Position numbers and translations under genes: made by a program
Assembly (NCBI GenBank): GCA_016802295.1
Contig: JAESIW010000137.1
Coordinates: 2,883,961 to 2,947,960, forward strand
From: Brachionus rotundiformis
Taxonomy: Eukaryota > Rotifera > Eurotatoria > Ploima > Brachionidae
DNA: 64,000 bases
Direction of reading: 5' to 3'
In this document: one piece after another, positions 23,176 to 36,408 of the stretch
Layout of the letters: every line of letters begins with the position of its first letter
How positions within the stretch are numbered: the first letter of the stretch is position 1
Notes under the pieces: model-generated
What the model was told of the DNA's origin: nothing
Databases searched by the model: none
What the model saw: the letters and a program-made list of their open reading frames with translations, nothing else

Positions 23176-25248
23176 TTATCTGGGAAACATCAAAATAAAT
23201 GAAACAATTATGGCAATAATATAGAAATAAAACAAAGTTCGATCCAAAACTAAAGCTACTTGCTTCCATTCATTTGTTTGCTTGGTTTTGGCATCCGTGT
23301 TCTCTAATTTCTTACGAGTGTGTCTTAAATAATCTCGAATTTCTTTGATGTCGTTTTCGATCAAGCTGAAACTCAAATTTAAATCGTTAGATAGATGATT
23401 ACTGTGTTGATTTGGATTTATCTGATGAAGTTGGTGTTGATTTTGGATGGTAGAGTATCTTGAACCTTGTGATGGCATTGTCTGATACATTGGAGGATTA
23501 TTTAAATTGTGATGGCCATGCATTTCCAAATGTGCCATTCCACCATAATTTGATTTGTTAATTTGATCAATTTGATGCTGCTTGTTAATGTAATTATTTA
23601 ATTCTTCATTTGCATTTAGAGTTGTGCAACTTTGACTGTTCACTTGGGTTTGATTGCTTATAGTTTGAAAAACTGGTAACTTGTTGACATGATGCAAAAG
23701 ATTACCATTTGTTTGATTGCTTGTGTTATTGACCGAAGTAATTATGGTTGCAGGAGTTTCCATTTTACGGTTTTTTTTTACTGGAACAGGAGGTAAAGCT
23801 GGCGGAGTTACCATACAAAATATACGAGCTAGGAATTCTAAAAATATTTTTCTGATTAAATATGGTACATGACCTTGGCCACGAAAAAATATGTGGACTA
23901 CGGCTGTACATGAACATGTGCTTGTCGCAATCATTACCATATTTAGGCAATAATATGCACCTATTACAGGTATGTTATCACTTGCTGATGGCACATTTTT
24001 TGAAAGAAGAAGTAACAAGACAAAAAATGAAGTAAATATATTCATACCAAGAACCATCTTTGCTGGTGATTCGGGTGGTAGCCAAAACAAAATCTAGAAA
24101 AACATAATTTTTAAGTTTCCAAAAATTGATCAAAATTTACTGTTGTCAAGCATGATAGAAGTACGCATGGTAAAACCAAAATGTAATTGTAAAAACCGCC
24201 TTTTCGTTTCATTTTTAAATAAAACGTTCTAATAAAAGATATTAAATAAAAAGATAATTTTTTTAACAATTTTTTTCAATTTACATATCGGGAAAAATTT
24301 CTTTACAGCATTCATATTTAAGCTCACTACGTATTCCTTTGGCAGAAATTATATCCCATTCATTGGATTGTGTATATTGGTTTCTATTTATTTCTTCCAG
24401 GCCTTCGTAAAATTGTATATCAATTGAATCACCATTATAAGTCCAACTTCCTATTTAGGATTAGAATTTTTTATAAAAATAATTAAATTTTGTCTTACCA
24501 AATTTCATAGAACAATTTTGTTGATCATAAGGAAACTTTTGTATATTTATTTGACATGTTGATTTGAAAATGCTTGGAGGTCGCCAAGTAACAGTACCAT
24601 CATACTTGACAGTTGCCAATACTTCTCTCTTTTCTTCAAGACGAGCATCAGCGTAGTTGTACAATACAATATCTTTAAGAATATAAAATAATAAAACTAA
24701 AGAGTTAATTTTGATCTAAATTAGTACCAGGAGTCCAAATACGATTTACTGGTAAACGTATATCAAAAACGTCTCCGTATTGAGACTTGTTCCATTTTAA
24801 TCCATTGTCTTTCCATTGCTAAAAAATGTTTTAGTATTTAACACTTTTTATAATTTTAACTTACATAAACTGAATGAACATTAGTGACAAGAACTTGATT
24901 TTTTTCATCCTATTTAATATATTTAATAGAGTTTATAAGTTAGTTAATCATCATACTAAATCTATCAATTGAATTAAATAAACTCCAAAATAAACAACAA
25001 CTTTTTCACTCATGTTATTAACAGGCCTTCCGAATTTAACCTGATAATTCTTAAGCAAATCATCAATTAAGCGCTTTTCGTTATTAAGTCTAATCGGTCC
25101 TGAGGCATTAAAAATGATGGATTTCACTGGTTGAATATTAAATAATGCCATAAAAGTAACCAGAACTTGGTATAAAATTTATTTTAACAAGGCCAGATTT
25201 AGAATTCTTACTTGTTGCCAAGAATAAACTGGTCAATTGAGATCTCAT
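23176..25248 (-). CDS. Acetylcholine-receptor-like cys-loop subunit, alpha type (vicinal cysteines)
   Basis: This is a pentameric ligand-gated channel subunit of the plasma membrane. Eight exons are inferred: 25248-25212, 25165-24957, 24909-24865, 24818-24728, 24672-24499, 24450-24285, 24228-24141 and 24093-23176. They give 575 residues. The first exon starts a signal peptide (MRSQLTSLFLATILVTFMAL). The cys loop is C-x13-C (CQINIQKFPYDQQNC), and loop C has the adjacent cysteines YECC that mark agonist-binding alpha subunits. M1-M2-M3 follow (GFYNYILVLPCVLLSCL, then SPAKMVLGMNIFTSFFVLLL). The long M3-M4 loop is rich in Asn, Gln and His, and M4 is near the end (ALVLDRTLFYFYIIAIIVSF). The M2 entrance reads PAK where cation channels have GEK, which suggests altered ion selectivity. 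The second receptor gene in the same orientation lies 4.2 kb upstream. Confidence 0.92.
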
Positions 25249-28200
25249 TTTATCGATTTTTAAATGATAAAAATAAAAAATAATTATTTTTATTTTGTAA
25301 TTTTAGTATTCCATTTGAATTATTCCCTTGGCTTTAAATCTAAATAAAACTAAGACATTTTTTTAACAAAAATTTATTCTGACGCACAATTAAACAAAAT
25401 TTTTTTTTTTTATAAAAGATAGGAAAAAATAATAAAGCTTAATTTTTTATCAACTAGAGTAAAAATTTTTAAGATAAAAAGAAATTTTTATATTAATTTT
25501 ATTACGACTTTAATGTTTAATTTGTAAAATAATGGCTTATATTAACTAAAAAAACAAATTTAATTTTCATCCATAATCAGCCAAACTATAAGTTCCTGTT
25601 TTTAGTTTATTTCTAATGTTGAAATTAAGTTTTTCTTATTAACAAAATTCTTAGCAAAATCAATAAAATAATTTTTTTATTCATTTTTAAATAAAAAATT
25701 GTTATTCATTTTGAGCCTTTGAAAATTTTCTTTATTGTTTCATTAGTTATAGTTGTAGTTTGGTTTAATATCGTTTGCTTCAAGTACTTTATATCTCATT
25801 ATCATAACTAAAAACCCAATTTATCTTCCGAAAATGACAATTATAAATTCAACATGAGCCTCACGAAAAATTTTGTCTAATTCAAGCATTTACTCCAGGG
25901 ATTACGTTCCACAAGCATAAAAGTATTCTTAATTATTTTCAAGCATTACCTAAAAACTAATTAATTACCATAATGTCTAAGACTGAACAATTCCGGGAAC
26001 GGGATTTTCCATATAAACGGCACGAGCTCATGTTTTATAAGAGAATCTCTTATGTAATCTGAAAATGTATAATTTAATTATACTGAAGGTGAACGTCGAC
26101 GCAAGAAAAGCATTAAAATTAAATTAGTTTTATGTTTTAATAGACATATTTTCTATTGAATTATTTATTAAGGAAAAAAGACAAAATTTAAAAATTTAAT
26201 AATAATTAATGTGCCTACACAAAAAAAAAACAACGAGCTTCGCTGACTACAGCTCATGAGACTAGATTTATTTTTCCAATCTTAAATATTATAAATTAAA
26301 TCAGATTTCGTTTCTAATGGAAATAAGAAATTTTTATACAATTTTTTATCCAATAGTTGAATATACTTTGTTATTTAAATCGATATGAATTTGTTTGACA
26401 AAGTTTCATATTGACAAAAATTGGAATGCCAGGATATTTGAGCTATAATTGGCCGGTAATAAGGAAAAAAATCAGTATCGTTCTTAAACGATATTATTAT
26501 AAGATTAATACTGTCAAAAAATATCCTTCTTTCCGTTCTTGAATTTCAAAATAGAAAAATAATTGCTTTTTTATGTAAAATTGATCAACTGAATTAGCTC
26601 AATTGTAAATTTTTAATATAAAATAATATTTGAAAAAAGCATTAAAATTAACTTAAAACAATTGAAAAACTTACATGCTGCTACTAAACATTATTTGCTA
26701 AGAATTAATCAAAAATTCTAAATTTATTTCCGCCTATTTTATATTTAATTTTTTGGTAAAATTAATTTTGAGAAAAATTGGCTTAAAGTAATTGAATCCT
26801 CTAATTGACAATTCATTTGACTGTAAATAGTTTCATTTGGAAGCAAAAAAATTGCACAGAAAACTGTAAAAAAATGGTTTAATTAACCAAATTTGGTGGA
26901 ATGTCATGCAATTTGTTGTGATTGTTATTGTAGAGAATAATTAGAACTATTATTTTGATATATGTGCCAACCATAATACGTCATATCATGCATTTATTAA
27001 ATAGGGCATATATTTGAAAATTTTCATTATTTTAATTAAAAATTTTTGGGCAATAATCAATAACTTTTGTTCTAAACAGCAGTATAAAGAGAGAAAAAAG
27101 CCTCAAAAGAATGGATAGGGATTCGGAAAAAAATTGTGTGTGAAAGTGAGGTAAACAAAAGAGCTTGTTTAGCCAATGCATAAATAAACAAAATATAAAA
27201 CTAAATAAATTTAAAATTTTCTTTTCGTTTTTATTGAACTCATTAATTGGAAATTTTCCTTACACTTTTTATCCAAGCTATTCTCTCAAATGCCTGAATT
27301 CTATTGTTACTAATTGGTTTTGAAAGGAACGGGAAAATCCACTTTGAAGCAAACTTTTGCTCAAAGCCATTGCTTATGTTTTTTTCAAAACAGCTAGATT
27401 TTTAGGCTTTATTAAACAAATATTGTTAATTCGATACCATTAACTAGAATCACTAGAAAATTTATTAACTAAAAAATTAAATATTTTGACATTTTGTTAA
27501 TTAATGATTTTATTCAAATTTAAATACTTGATAATTAATAGTTTATAATTTTTCGAGTTTTTTATTTTTATTGATTTTTACCAAAAAAACTTGATTAAGT
27601 AATAATTAATATTTCCCAATACTCAAATCTTAATAAAAATATTATTCAATTCGACTAATATAACTGTTCAAATGAAGCAAGAAGTGCGTCTTTTGAAAAA
27701 TTAGACAAATTAGTTTCTAAAATAAAAATAATAAAAATCAAAGAGAGAAAAATAATGATAAATTGTCTATACTCTTAAAATTTTGATATAGAATTTCTCA
27801 TTTTATTCAGGTGTAGACTTTCGTTAGTTCAAGAATCATATTAAATATCTTAATCAGTTAAAAAAAATGCCTGTAAGATGTCTAATAAATAAGTAATGTT
27901 AAATAATGAACAAAAACATCTTTCTATTTAATACTATAAAGGAAATCTTATCCTCGCGCCTTTTAGACTCTTGCGATGAAGTCTATCTAAAAGACTTGAT
28001 ATTAGATTAAATAAACAATTTTTTAATTATAGAACAGCTTATCTTAGCTTTCTTTTTTAAAATTAAATTACGGCTTCTTAAAAAGTTCTTAGAATAACCA
28101 GACATATATTTAATATACAAAATAATTTAACTTTTCTGAAAAAGTTACATAATTATGAAACGAAAATTAATTTTAAATGGTTTGGACCTTTAAAATCCAA

Positions 28201-29431
28201 TCTGGATTAAATAAACAAAAATCAACAATTGCTAAATTTTATCAAAGTAATCTAACTTTAATGATTAATTAGACAAATGCTTGTCAGTGTATTGAGTTTT
28301 GAATAATTTTTGGCTGAAAATTATGGCATATAATCATTTTTAAGATAGTGATAAAAATGAAACATATTATTAGAAATTTTGATTCAAAATTTAAAAAAAA
28401 GAAATAACAATCAAATATATTACACTAATTACTAGCTTGTTACATTATTTTGGTATCCCATAATTGTACACAAAACATCAATAAACCCATTACAATCTCT
28501 AATTAACTTTCTAAAAGTCAATAAAAAATCTCTGAGAATCTTTTCGAAAATAAGCTTCGAGCGTCGATATTTATTATTTTTAGAGAAAAATTTATTTATC
28601 TACTTTTTATGATAACCTTTAATTTTAGATGTTTTAAATATAAAACTGATGATTTTTATAAATCTAAAATCTTATTTATTATATTTGAAATAGCTTTAAA
28701 AATTATGAATTATGATTCTCTGATCTCAAACGACACCGATATCTATAACAATTGAAATTCTGCTCCATTAATTAAATAAAAAAAGTATAATTAATCCTCG
28801 AATTAGATATATTTGAAAAGAAAACAAAAATTATTAGATAAATCTAATCAGAAATGAAAACGGATTAACTGATTTTGTTTAATTCTAAATTAATAATCAA
28901 AATCCACCATCTTTACCATCATATCAAAAATTAAAACAGAAACATTGTTGTAGTTTGGTTTTGTTTAGAAAATGAATTATAATAAAGCACTGAAAACCAA
29001 AAAAATTAATTATTGAGATTATTAATTTTAGTTTAATAAATAAAGCTCAATAAATAAAATACTTGAGATAATAGCTAATTAAATTTTACAAGATTTTTAT
29101 AAAGTTTTTAAATATTTTTTACATTTTTCATTTTTAAAAAGCTTAAAAAATCAATCATCGAAAAAAAGCTGTTTTTATGGATCTTAATAAATAAATAATT
29201 TAATTTATTAATCAACAATCTTTTCAATTTTAGTCAAAAATATTCATTTGAATTCATTAATTACTTTCTAATTGACAAAAAAAGACATTTAATTAAAAAA
29301 AAATTGTGAAAGTTTAAAAATTTATTAATATTTACAATAACTTTTTGAAATAAATTAAAAAAAAATAATTGCTAAGCTATATAAAACTTAGAAAATTAAT
29401 TTTTTTTATTTTTCGATGCGTAATAAACTTT
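25249..29431. other. Intergenic region between the two receptor genes
   Basis: This 4.2 kb stretch is AT-rich and holds the promoter of the alpha-type gene at its left end and the 3' flank of the other gene at its right. The one notable item is an exon-like island at about 25970-26070 (minus) with good splice signals and weak similarity to the segment after M3 of the receptor family. No intact gene was found. Confidence 0.5.
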
Positions 29432-31413
29432 TTAGAAAAACACTAAAGTGTTAGTGGATTCGTCGTTGTTTTTGGTAAAATCTTTGGTGGATGAAGTAAC
29501 TTTACCAACAACATTGTTTATGGTATTGATAATTGATGCTGTTTTATTCACAGATTGTGTTTTCGGAAAAGCGTTTTTTGGAAATAAAAGAAAAATAGTA
29601 AGAACTGTAATAACTAGATAAATATAAAAAAAAGTCCTATCAAGCACCAGAGCAACTTGTTTCCAATCGCCAGCCACTTTTTGTTTCAATTCTTTAGTCT
29701 CTAGTTTTTTCCTTGTATCACGCAAATAATCTCTAATCTCTTTGATATCATGTTCCAAATTGTTGAGATAAGCAAGTTCGGTGAGAATGGTTTGCTGCTG
29801 TGAACAATATGAACAGAATGGACAGAAACAATTTGGTTTGGTCATATTTAACGATGAAGTAGATTGTTTGCAATTTTGATGAAACGATTGACCAGCATTG
29901 AATGAACCGTGTAAAGAAGGATTTGATTTAACAAAATTATCAAATCCAGCTTTTAGTACATTTTCCCTATAAGTTTTAAAGCGTTCTTTGAGAAGCTCAA
30001 ACTTTTCGAATTTATCTGCATTGGCAACATTTTTGCTCCCCTGTAACAGTCCACTGGTGAGTAAACTGCGTTGACTTATCGGTTGGCTAGATTTTGTAGA
30101 ATTCATGCAATAAAGCTTGGGCAACCACTCAAGAAATATCTTAAATTTTAATTTTAAATAAAATATTATTTTATATATTAATTTTTTTTTATCTTTATTA
30201 CTTTTCTAAATATAAACGGCATTTTACAAAATGTATCAGCTCGGAAGTATATATGAACTACTATGGTACACAAGAAACTTGACAATGCTATCATGATCAT
30301 ATTTAAACAATAATATATGCCTATAATGTTTGAGATTAGACTATTTTTTTAATATTTATTTATTTAAAAATGTCAATTTTTACCTATATAGGGAACCTCA
30401 TTTGTCGAAGTGGGCACTAGCTCGGCAAGCAGCAACAAAAGTAGAAAAAACCCACTAAATACATTCATTCCGAGAAGCAGCTTTGATGGTGTTTCGGGTG
30501 GTAACCAAAAAACAACCATGGTTAAAAAAGCTAACAAAATGCACGGAAATATCAATAAATATGTATAAAAGCCGGGATTTCGATGCAAAATTAGATAAAA
30601 TGTGAGAACAGTGAACTTTTTGTTATCTATTGTTCTATATGTTCGCTCACCATAGCTTTCGTCTTTGTCAATTTGCCATTCTTTGCTTCTTTCATAATCA
30701 CTTAGATCAATTTTGTCCATGCCATCGTAAAAGTCTAAATCAATGAGCGTACGGTCATAACTCCATGAGCCAAACGAAAGTGAACAGTTTTGTTGGTCAA
30801 ATGGAAAATTTTTCAAGTCTATGTTGCAAGTGCTGCTGAACAAAGATCTAGGTATCCAGAGTATTTCGCCATTTGAGTATATTACCAATAATGAATCACG
30901 TTTGTTTTCCAAACGCTCATCTGCATTGTTTAAAAGAACAATGTCATGCTCGAAAGCAAACGATGCCGGGATTCGTATAGAACTCAAACCATTGTAGTGG
31001 TCAGGATCCCAAGTGAGATAAGGATCACTCCAATGAAAATTATTCCAAACATTGGTTACCATAGTTTGGTCTATTGCATCCTAAATATTTTTGATGTGTT
31101 ATTTAAACATTTTTTTTCATAAAAAAAATTACCAATTTGACTATTTGAATCAACTGGACTCTTAGTTTGATTATTACTGGACCATCGGTATCGTTGATTA
31201 ACGGGCGGCCAAATTTTTGTGGATAATTTTCTGTAAGCTTTTTGATCAATAATTTTTCATTATTAAGTCGAACTTTGTCCACAGATGCCTCAACTACCAC
31301 GAGTGGTACTAAAAAAATATGATTTATAATTACATCTTATTTTCTAAAATATATATCTTACGGAATATGTAAATGAGCACTACAATGTAGGTTATAAATT
31401 GCATGTAAAACAT
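29432..31413 (-). CDS. Acetylcholine-receptor-like cys-loop subunit, non-alpha type
   Basis: This gene belongs to the same family as 23176-25248 but lacks the adjacent cysteines in loop C (YGERTYRTIDNKK), so it should be a complementary or structural subunit. Five exons are inferred: 31413-31362, 31308-31133, 31080-30384, 30320-30202 and 30139-29432. They give 583 residues. The N-terminus is a signal peptide (MFYMQFITYIVVLIYIFL). The cys loop is CNIDLKNFPFDQQNC, M1 is GFYTYLLIFPCILLAFL, and M2 runs from TPSKLLLGMNVF with Ser where the usual glutamate stands. M4 includes VALVLDRTFFYIYLVITVL. Most of the extracellular domain and M1-M2 sit on one 697-base exon, where the alpha-type gene has several introns. 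That is a clear difference in intron history. Confidence 0.92.
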
Positions 31414-34028
31414 AAATAAAGAATTATGGTATTATTTTACCAAATATTGAAATTTCGTTGCAAGATTTAACATTAAAATTTAGTTTCGTGAAAGAAATAT
31501 TAATTTTGATGAGTCAAAGTTCTCCATTGTGTTAATTTAAAATCAAGCAACAATTGTTTTGACTAGCTGAGTTTAAAATTATGTCAAAACAGATGAATTT
31601 AGAGCAATATCTAAAGATAAAATTTAAAATATGAGACATGAGGGACAAATAAAAGAGGAAAAAAATGGATAAAAAAGATAAAAATGATAGATTTTGCTGA
31701 AGGACATTTATTTTAATGCCTCGGAAACGACTTCAGTCTTTGATTTATAGCTTAATTTACGCGATCAATTCTTTATTTGTCTATGATTGATCGATTTTGA
31801 GCTATTAATATATTTTGTTTGATAATTTTTAAATAATTCTGAATATTATTATTCCATTTTTTTAATATTATTTGATTTTTGTTATTAAATGGCAAAAAAG
31901 AAACAAAACTAAGCTTGCCAAAAAGGAAATTACTTTTTATTTATAGAAAATTTTAATAATAAAAAAATCTAAACCAATTCTATGAAATAAAAATGGAATG
32001 GTTTGAGTAAATAATTTTTTTAGATTTATTAGTTGAGATTATTTGTACTAAAATAATTGAAATTTAAAGTGAATAATTTGTTCTAGCGCTTTATGCCAAT
32101 GATAAAAAAAATAAACTTTGTATGTTCAAATCGATTAATCTAAATCAGCGATATTATAAATTTAATTAACTTTAAGTTTACATGGTGTAATTTTAGCTAA
32201 ACAACAAAAAAAGATAAAATCCAATTAAATTTACTTTCGCATGTTTGCACATTTATCTGTCATAAACACAATTTTATTATTTTTTTTAAAATTAAATTCA
32301 TTTCCTTTAAGTGATTACTCTACGAATGTTACTATTACTTAATTTTACTCAAATCTTTTAGAAACCACGAATAAATTAATCAAAAATCTAATTATTAATC
32401 TATTTACCTATTGATTTATTATTTAGTGCTGCAAAATTTTTTCTCAAGTTTTACAAGTCTGACAGACAAATCTTTCTTCAAAGCCGCTCATTTAAAGAAA
32501 ATAACTCCTTATCAACTTATATTATGGAAAGAATAAATTTATCACTACAAGGTTTTGATAATTGAATCAAAATTTAAATCAAAAATCACTCTTTAATTTA
32601 AATTAGTATAACTAAATTTTTGTCTTAGCTTATTTATGCTGAAAAGCCAATATAGATCTATGACTCTGGCTTTAAAATAATATTTACTTTAGAAAATAAA
32701 TGATTTCAGTTTTGTAAAATAATCTACTAATTTCCTTAGTATCGATCAGATCAGTCGTATATGATCGTTATAGTTCTTTAGCACAAATCATTATAATAAA
32801 ATATAATAAGTATTTTTATATTCAAAAGTAATTAAAATCAACAAAAATAATAAATGCAAATATTAATTATACTTATTTCAAGTCGATTTAGATATTTGTA
32901 TGTGTATTGATATATATATATACTATTTATATCAAAAGCTCGAAAGAATAATATCTTTTTTATAAATAATAAGTGTTCGATTGATATTTCTGATTCTTAA
33001 ATTTAAAAACTAAGGAAAATGAAGTCTGTATCTAGGTAAACATTGGCTTAAAACAAAAAAAACTAAATGCGATCATACACTTAAAACCATAGATATAAAG
33101 TTATAAACTTTTAGATACCTGTTCAATATCAACTTTGAAAACATTTAAAGAATAATTTAAAACTTTAATTGTCTTTTTATTTGACAATTTTTGGTGAGCA
33201 AAGTGAGCAAAATACTCATTTTCGGAAATATATTTTAGTTATTTTTTCATATTATGTTGATTATATGAAAAAATTAGCTATTTGAGTCGATGGAATTAAT
33301 TTGAGGATCGAAAAAATCATTGAAACAACTATCGCTTTTGCTCTGGTTCAGTTGAATTTGTTCTTTGAGCAATTATTAAGTGATTTGAAGCGATTTTTTT
33401 TTAGTTTTTCCTCCCCAAGATGGATCATATTTCCGTTTAAAAAATTGCAAAACTTAATATTTAACAAAATTTCTAATTAGTAATTTATTTTGAATTTTTA
33501 GATAAAAAATAGTCCTAAATTAACTTAAATTGTCTTTTTTGTTTCGATTGTATTTTTAGATACATTGGTAATGCCGGAAGTCTTAACAGAAAGGCGCCTT
33601 AAAAGTGCGAATATTCCACAAACAACATTTAATTTAACGACTGGAAAAATTTTTCCAATTTATATTTTGACAAAATTTTGAGATTTTATTTATTAATAAT
33701 CACTAATTAAAATTGATATCCTAATCAAGAATAACTGAAATAAAAATTGCTTCATACAAATTGTCTGATTCATTAGATTTATAAAAAAGAACATGTCATT
33801 ATGTCATTTGCCATATAATAACATTTTCCAAAGTCGCAGTTGAAAATAAAAATCAATCTTACATCACGCTTTGTTTCAATATCCTATAAAATATTAAATC
33901 ACGATTAGAAAATTATATAATCACTTGATTTTAATTATTAGTTAAATTATTTTCTTGATTATAAATTTATAAAAAAGGACATAAATCATTGGAATTTTTT
34001 CTTTAATTCGGATATAAATTTTAATTAT
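31414..34028. other. AT-rich intergenic region
   Basis: This 2.6 kb region lies upstream of the non-alpha receptor gene. An island of higher GC at 33555-33640 has coding-like frames on both strands, with no clear partner exons. A 21-base segment at about 33858-33878 is bracketed by acceptor- and donor-like bases on the minus strand. Neither is strong enough to call a gene. An AT run near 32910 is simple repeat. Confidence 0.45.
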
Positions 34029-34459
34029 TTATTTTCTAAATCCATCAATAAAATAGTCTGTCATAGGCGTAAATTCTCCTAAATTTCGTCTAATAAAAAT
34101 ATAATTTTTTTTATTTACCTATAAAGGATCACCGTTTTGTTTTTCTTCTGTAAAGTTAAATCAATAAATTTATTTTGATTAAAATCTTTTTTGAAAGATA
34201 AATAATTAAAAATTAGCCAAGTTGGTTTGGAGTAGAGATTGTAATAAAGGATGCGACAAAGGATTTCCTGTAGATTTACTTCACAAACAGAAAATTTATC
34301 TTTCAAGATTTGATTTGTAAATAAATAAAATAGAATAAAATCTTTTTCCCTAAATGGCAAAAAATTGAAAAAATCAATAATTTCAATGTTATAATCAAGA
34401 CGAAATCCGAAAAGTTGAAGTACAGATAAACAAACTAAACTGACAACAAAAAAATAAAA
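34029..34459 (-). CDS. Unidentified protein, last two exons
   Basis: I do not recognise this gene with confidence. Two segments on the minus strand join in frame, 34459-34119 (after a TATTAG acceptor) and 34089-34029, through a 29-base intron with GT..AG ends. They give 133 residues to a TAA. The first residues are hydrophobic (FYFFVVSLVCLSVLQLFGF) like a signal anchor. Later come SVCEVNLQEILCRILYYNLY, NKTVILYRRNLGEF and TPMTDYFIDGFRK. A strand followed by YRRNL after a helix recalls the sulfotransferase pattern (V-I-x-L-x-R-x-N-L), but this is weak. No start codon was found in frame, so at least one upstream exon is missing or the locus is broken. The intron is shorter than usual here. Confidence 0.3.
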
Positions 34460-36408
34460 CTAATACACAAACTATTATTCATTCAAATGAATTATCTTTA
34501 ACTAAATTCTAGGGAATCATTTTTTAGATAGTTGATTTAGATCCATTTTGCTTATGAAAAATTGGTTCGATTGGATCTAGTTATCGATTTCAATATAAAT
34601 AAATTGAAAGAAAATTAATCAAAATTAATTAAGTTTATTCAACAAACTTAAAGTTATAAAAGAAGCTATTAATATTTTTAATAGACTTTTTGGCTCATGA
34701 GTTTTCAACTTAGCTCAAGAAAACTTAAAGACCAAGTTGTGCTATTTTAAAGCGTAAATAACAAGCTTAAATTATACCCTCTACAGCAAAGATCTTAAAT
34801 AAAGACATTAAACAAGAGAATAATCTATTGCTTTTAGTATGAATGAAATCAAAATTAGAGTCAAATATTTTACTTGATGGTCTGATATCTTTGATTGAAA
34901 TCGAAGACATTAAAATAGATAGGACTATAAAAAGATCTATTCAAATTCGATCTAATTATTTTTTTTAATTATTTATGGTTTCGAAATTTTGACATGAGAA
35001 TCTAAATAAAAGCATTGGATAAGATGATTTAAAAAATTTTGTCTTTCGTTAGAGAAATTAATTAAATTATATAATTTATAACATAAATCATCATTAATAT
35101 ACTATTAGAATTATGTAACAATCTGAATATAGACATTTTCTTATTTTGATAAAAACAAAAATTAATCATTACTTTTGGATACAAAACACTTAAAACTATG
35201 ATTTTGAAATTTTACTTTTTTAATTTATTGATTTGAAATTATATTCGAAAAAAATTTGACAATTATTTTTGAAAAATTAGATATAATGAGTTTAATAAAG
35301 TAAAGTAAAAGGAAAATATTTAAAAAAAAATAAATATTTCATTACCAAAAAGCAATTATTCTTTATTGTTTCAAATAAAAACTTTTAATTTTTTTTAATT
35401 GACTGAAAAAATTCATATAACTTTTCTTAAATATTTAATTTTGCAAATAAAGAAACCATTTGTTCCAATAATGATTCATTTTCAAATTTTAAAAGTACCT
35501 TAATAGCCTAAAACTATTTATGTTATTTATTAAAAATCATCTCTTAATTTTAATAAGTTTAAGTAATTAATTAACATATATTTGATAGAAATATGGCCAG
35601 CGGAGATTAATTTTTCAAATGCAGACTAAGTATTAATGAAAATTTTCCATAAAACGAATGTTATATTAACAAAGGAATTTAAATGAATTCTATTATGAAA
35701 TTGAAATTGGAGAATTGATGAATTTTGATATATTACTATCAGATAACTTAATTTTTATAAAAAAAATTTATTTGAATAATCAAATTAAAATGATTAAACA
35801 AAAACATGCTAAACTTTTATTTATACCAAGATAAATTAAATGACATTACTTAAAGTAAATTTAATAAAGACATTTAATTAATTAGAGATACGTACTTAAT
35901 CTCAAAATCAATTCATTTTAATAATTTAAAAATTGATTAACTTTTAACGATTTTCATTTAATTTTATGTTATTTAAAAAAAAATCCAAAAAATTAAATGT
36001 TCTTTTTGAAAAATTTTATCTAAAAATTCCAATTACACTAAATTGGGACTAATTTTTTGAAAATATTTACTCAATCATAATCGCACTTTTAGAATCCAAT
36101 GTGAGCTGTGTGATTTATCTACTCGAAACAAAAACTCTAATAACAAAATTATTATTTTGATATTTGAGAAAAAAATGTAAAGCTTTATAGGGAATCTAAA
36201 TCGATTTTTTTATTCATTAGAAAAAATAATAAAATTTGAGAAATAAGAGAGAATTAGTTAAATTTTTAAGCTTTTTAACTAAAAGCTCATGATTGCTTTG
36301 AAACGAAAAAAAATTTATACTTTAATTTTTAATTTGTAATTTTAGAACAGATATTAAGAAAAAAGTATATGATTTAAATAAGAGATAAACAAAAATAAAT
36401 AAATATGC
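34460..36408. other. AT-rich intergenic region
   Basis: This 1.9 kb region runs from the unidentified fragment to the end of PSMD3. A plus-strand frame of about 46 codons near 34845-34980 is open on both strands and has no homologue that I recognise. Nothing else stands out. Confidence 0.45.

Noticed and set aside
27945..28000. Imperfect inverted repeat CTTTTAGACTC ... AGTCTATCTAAAAG
   Set aside because: The arms are short and gapped, which is common in sequence of this composition.
34845..34980. 46-codon plus-strand frame starting MKSKLESNIL
   Set aside because: Both strands are open here, as expected in A/T-rich DNA, and no homologue or splice partner was seen.
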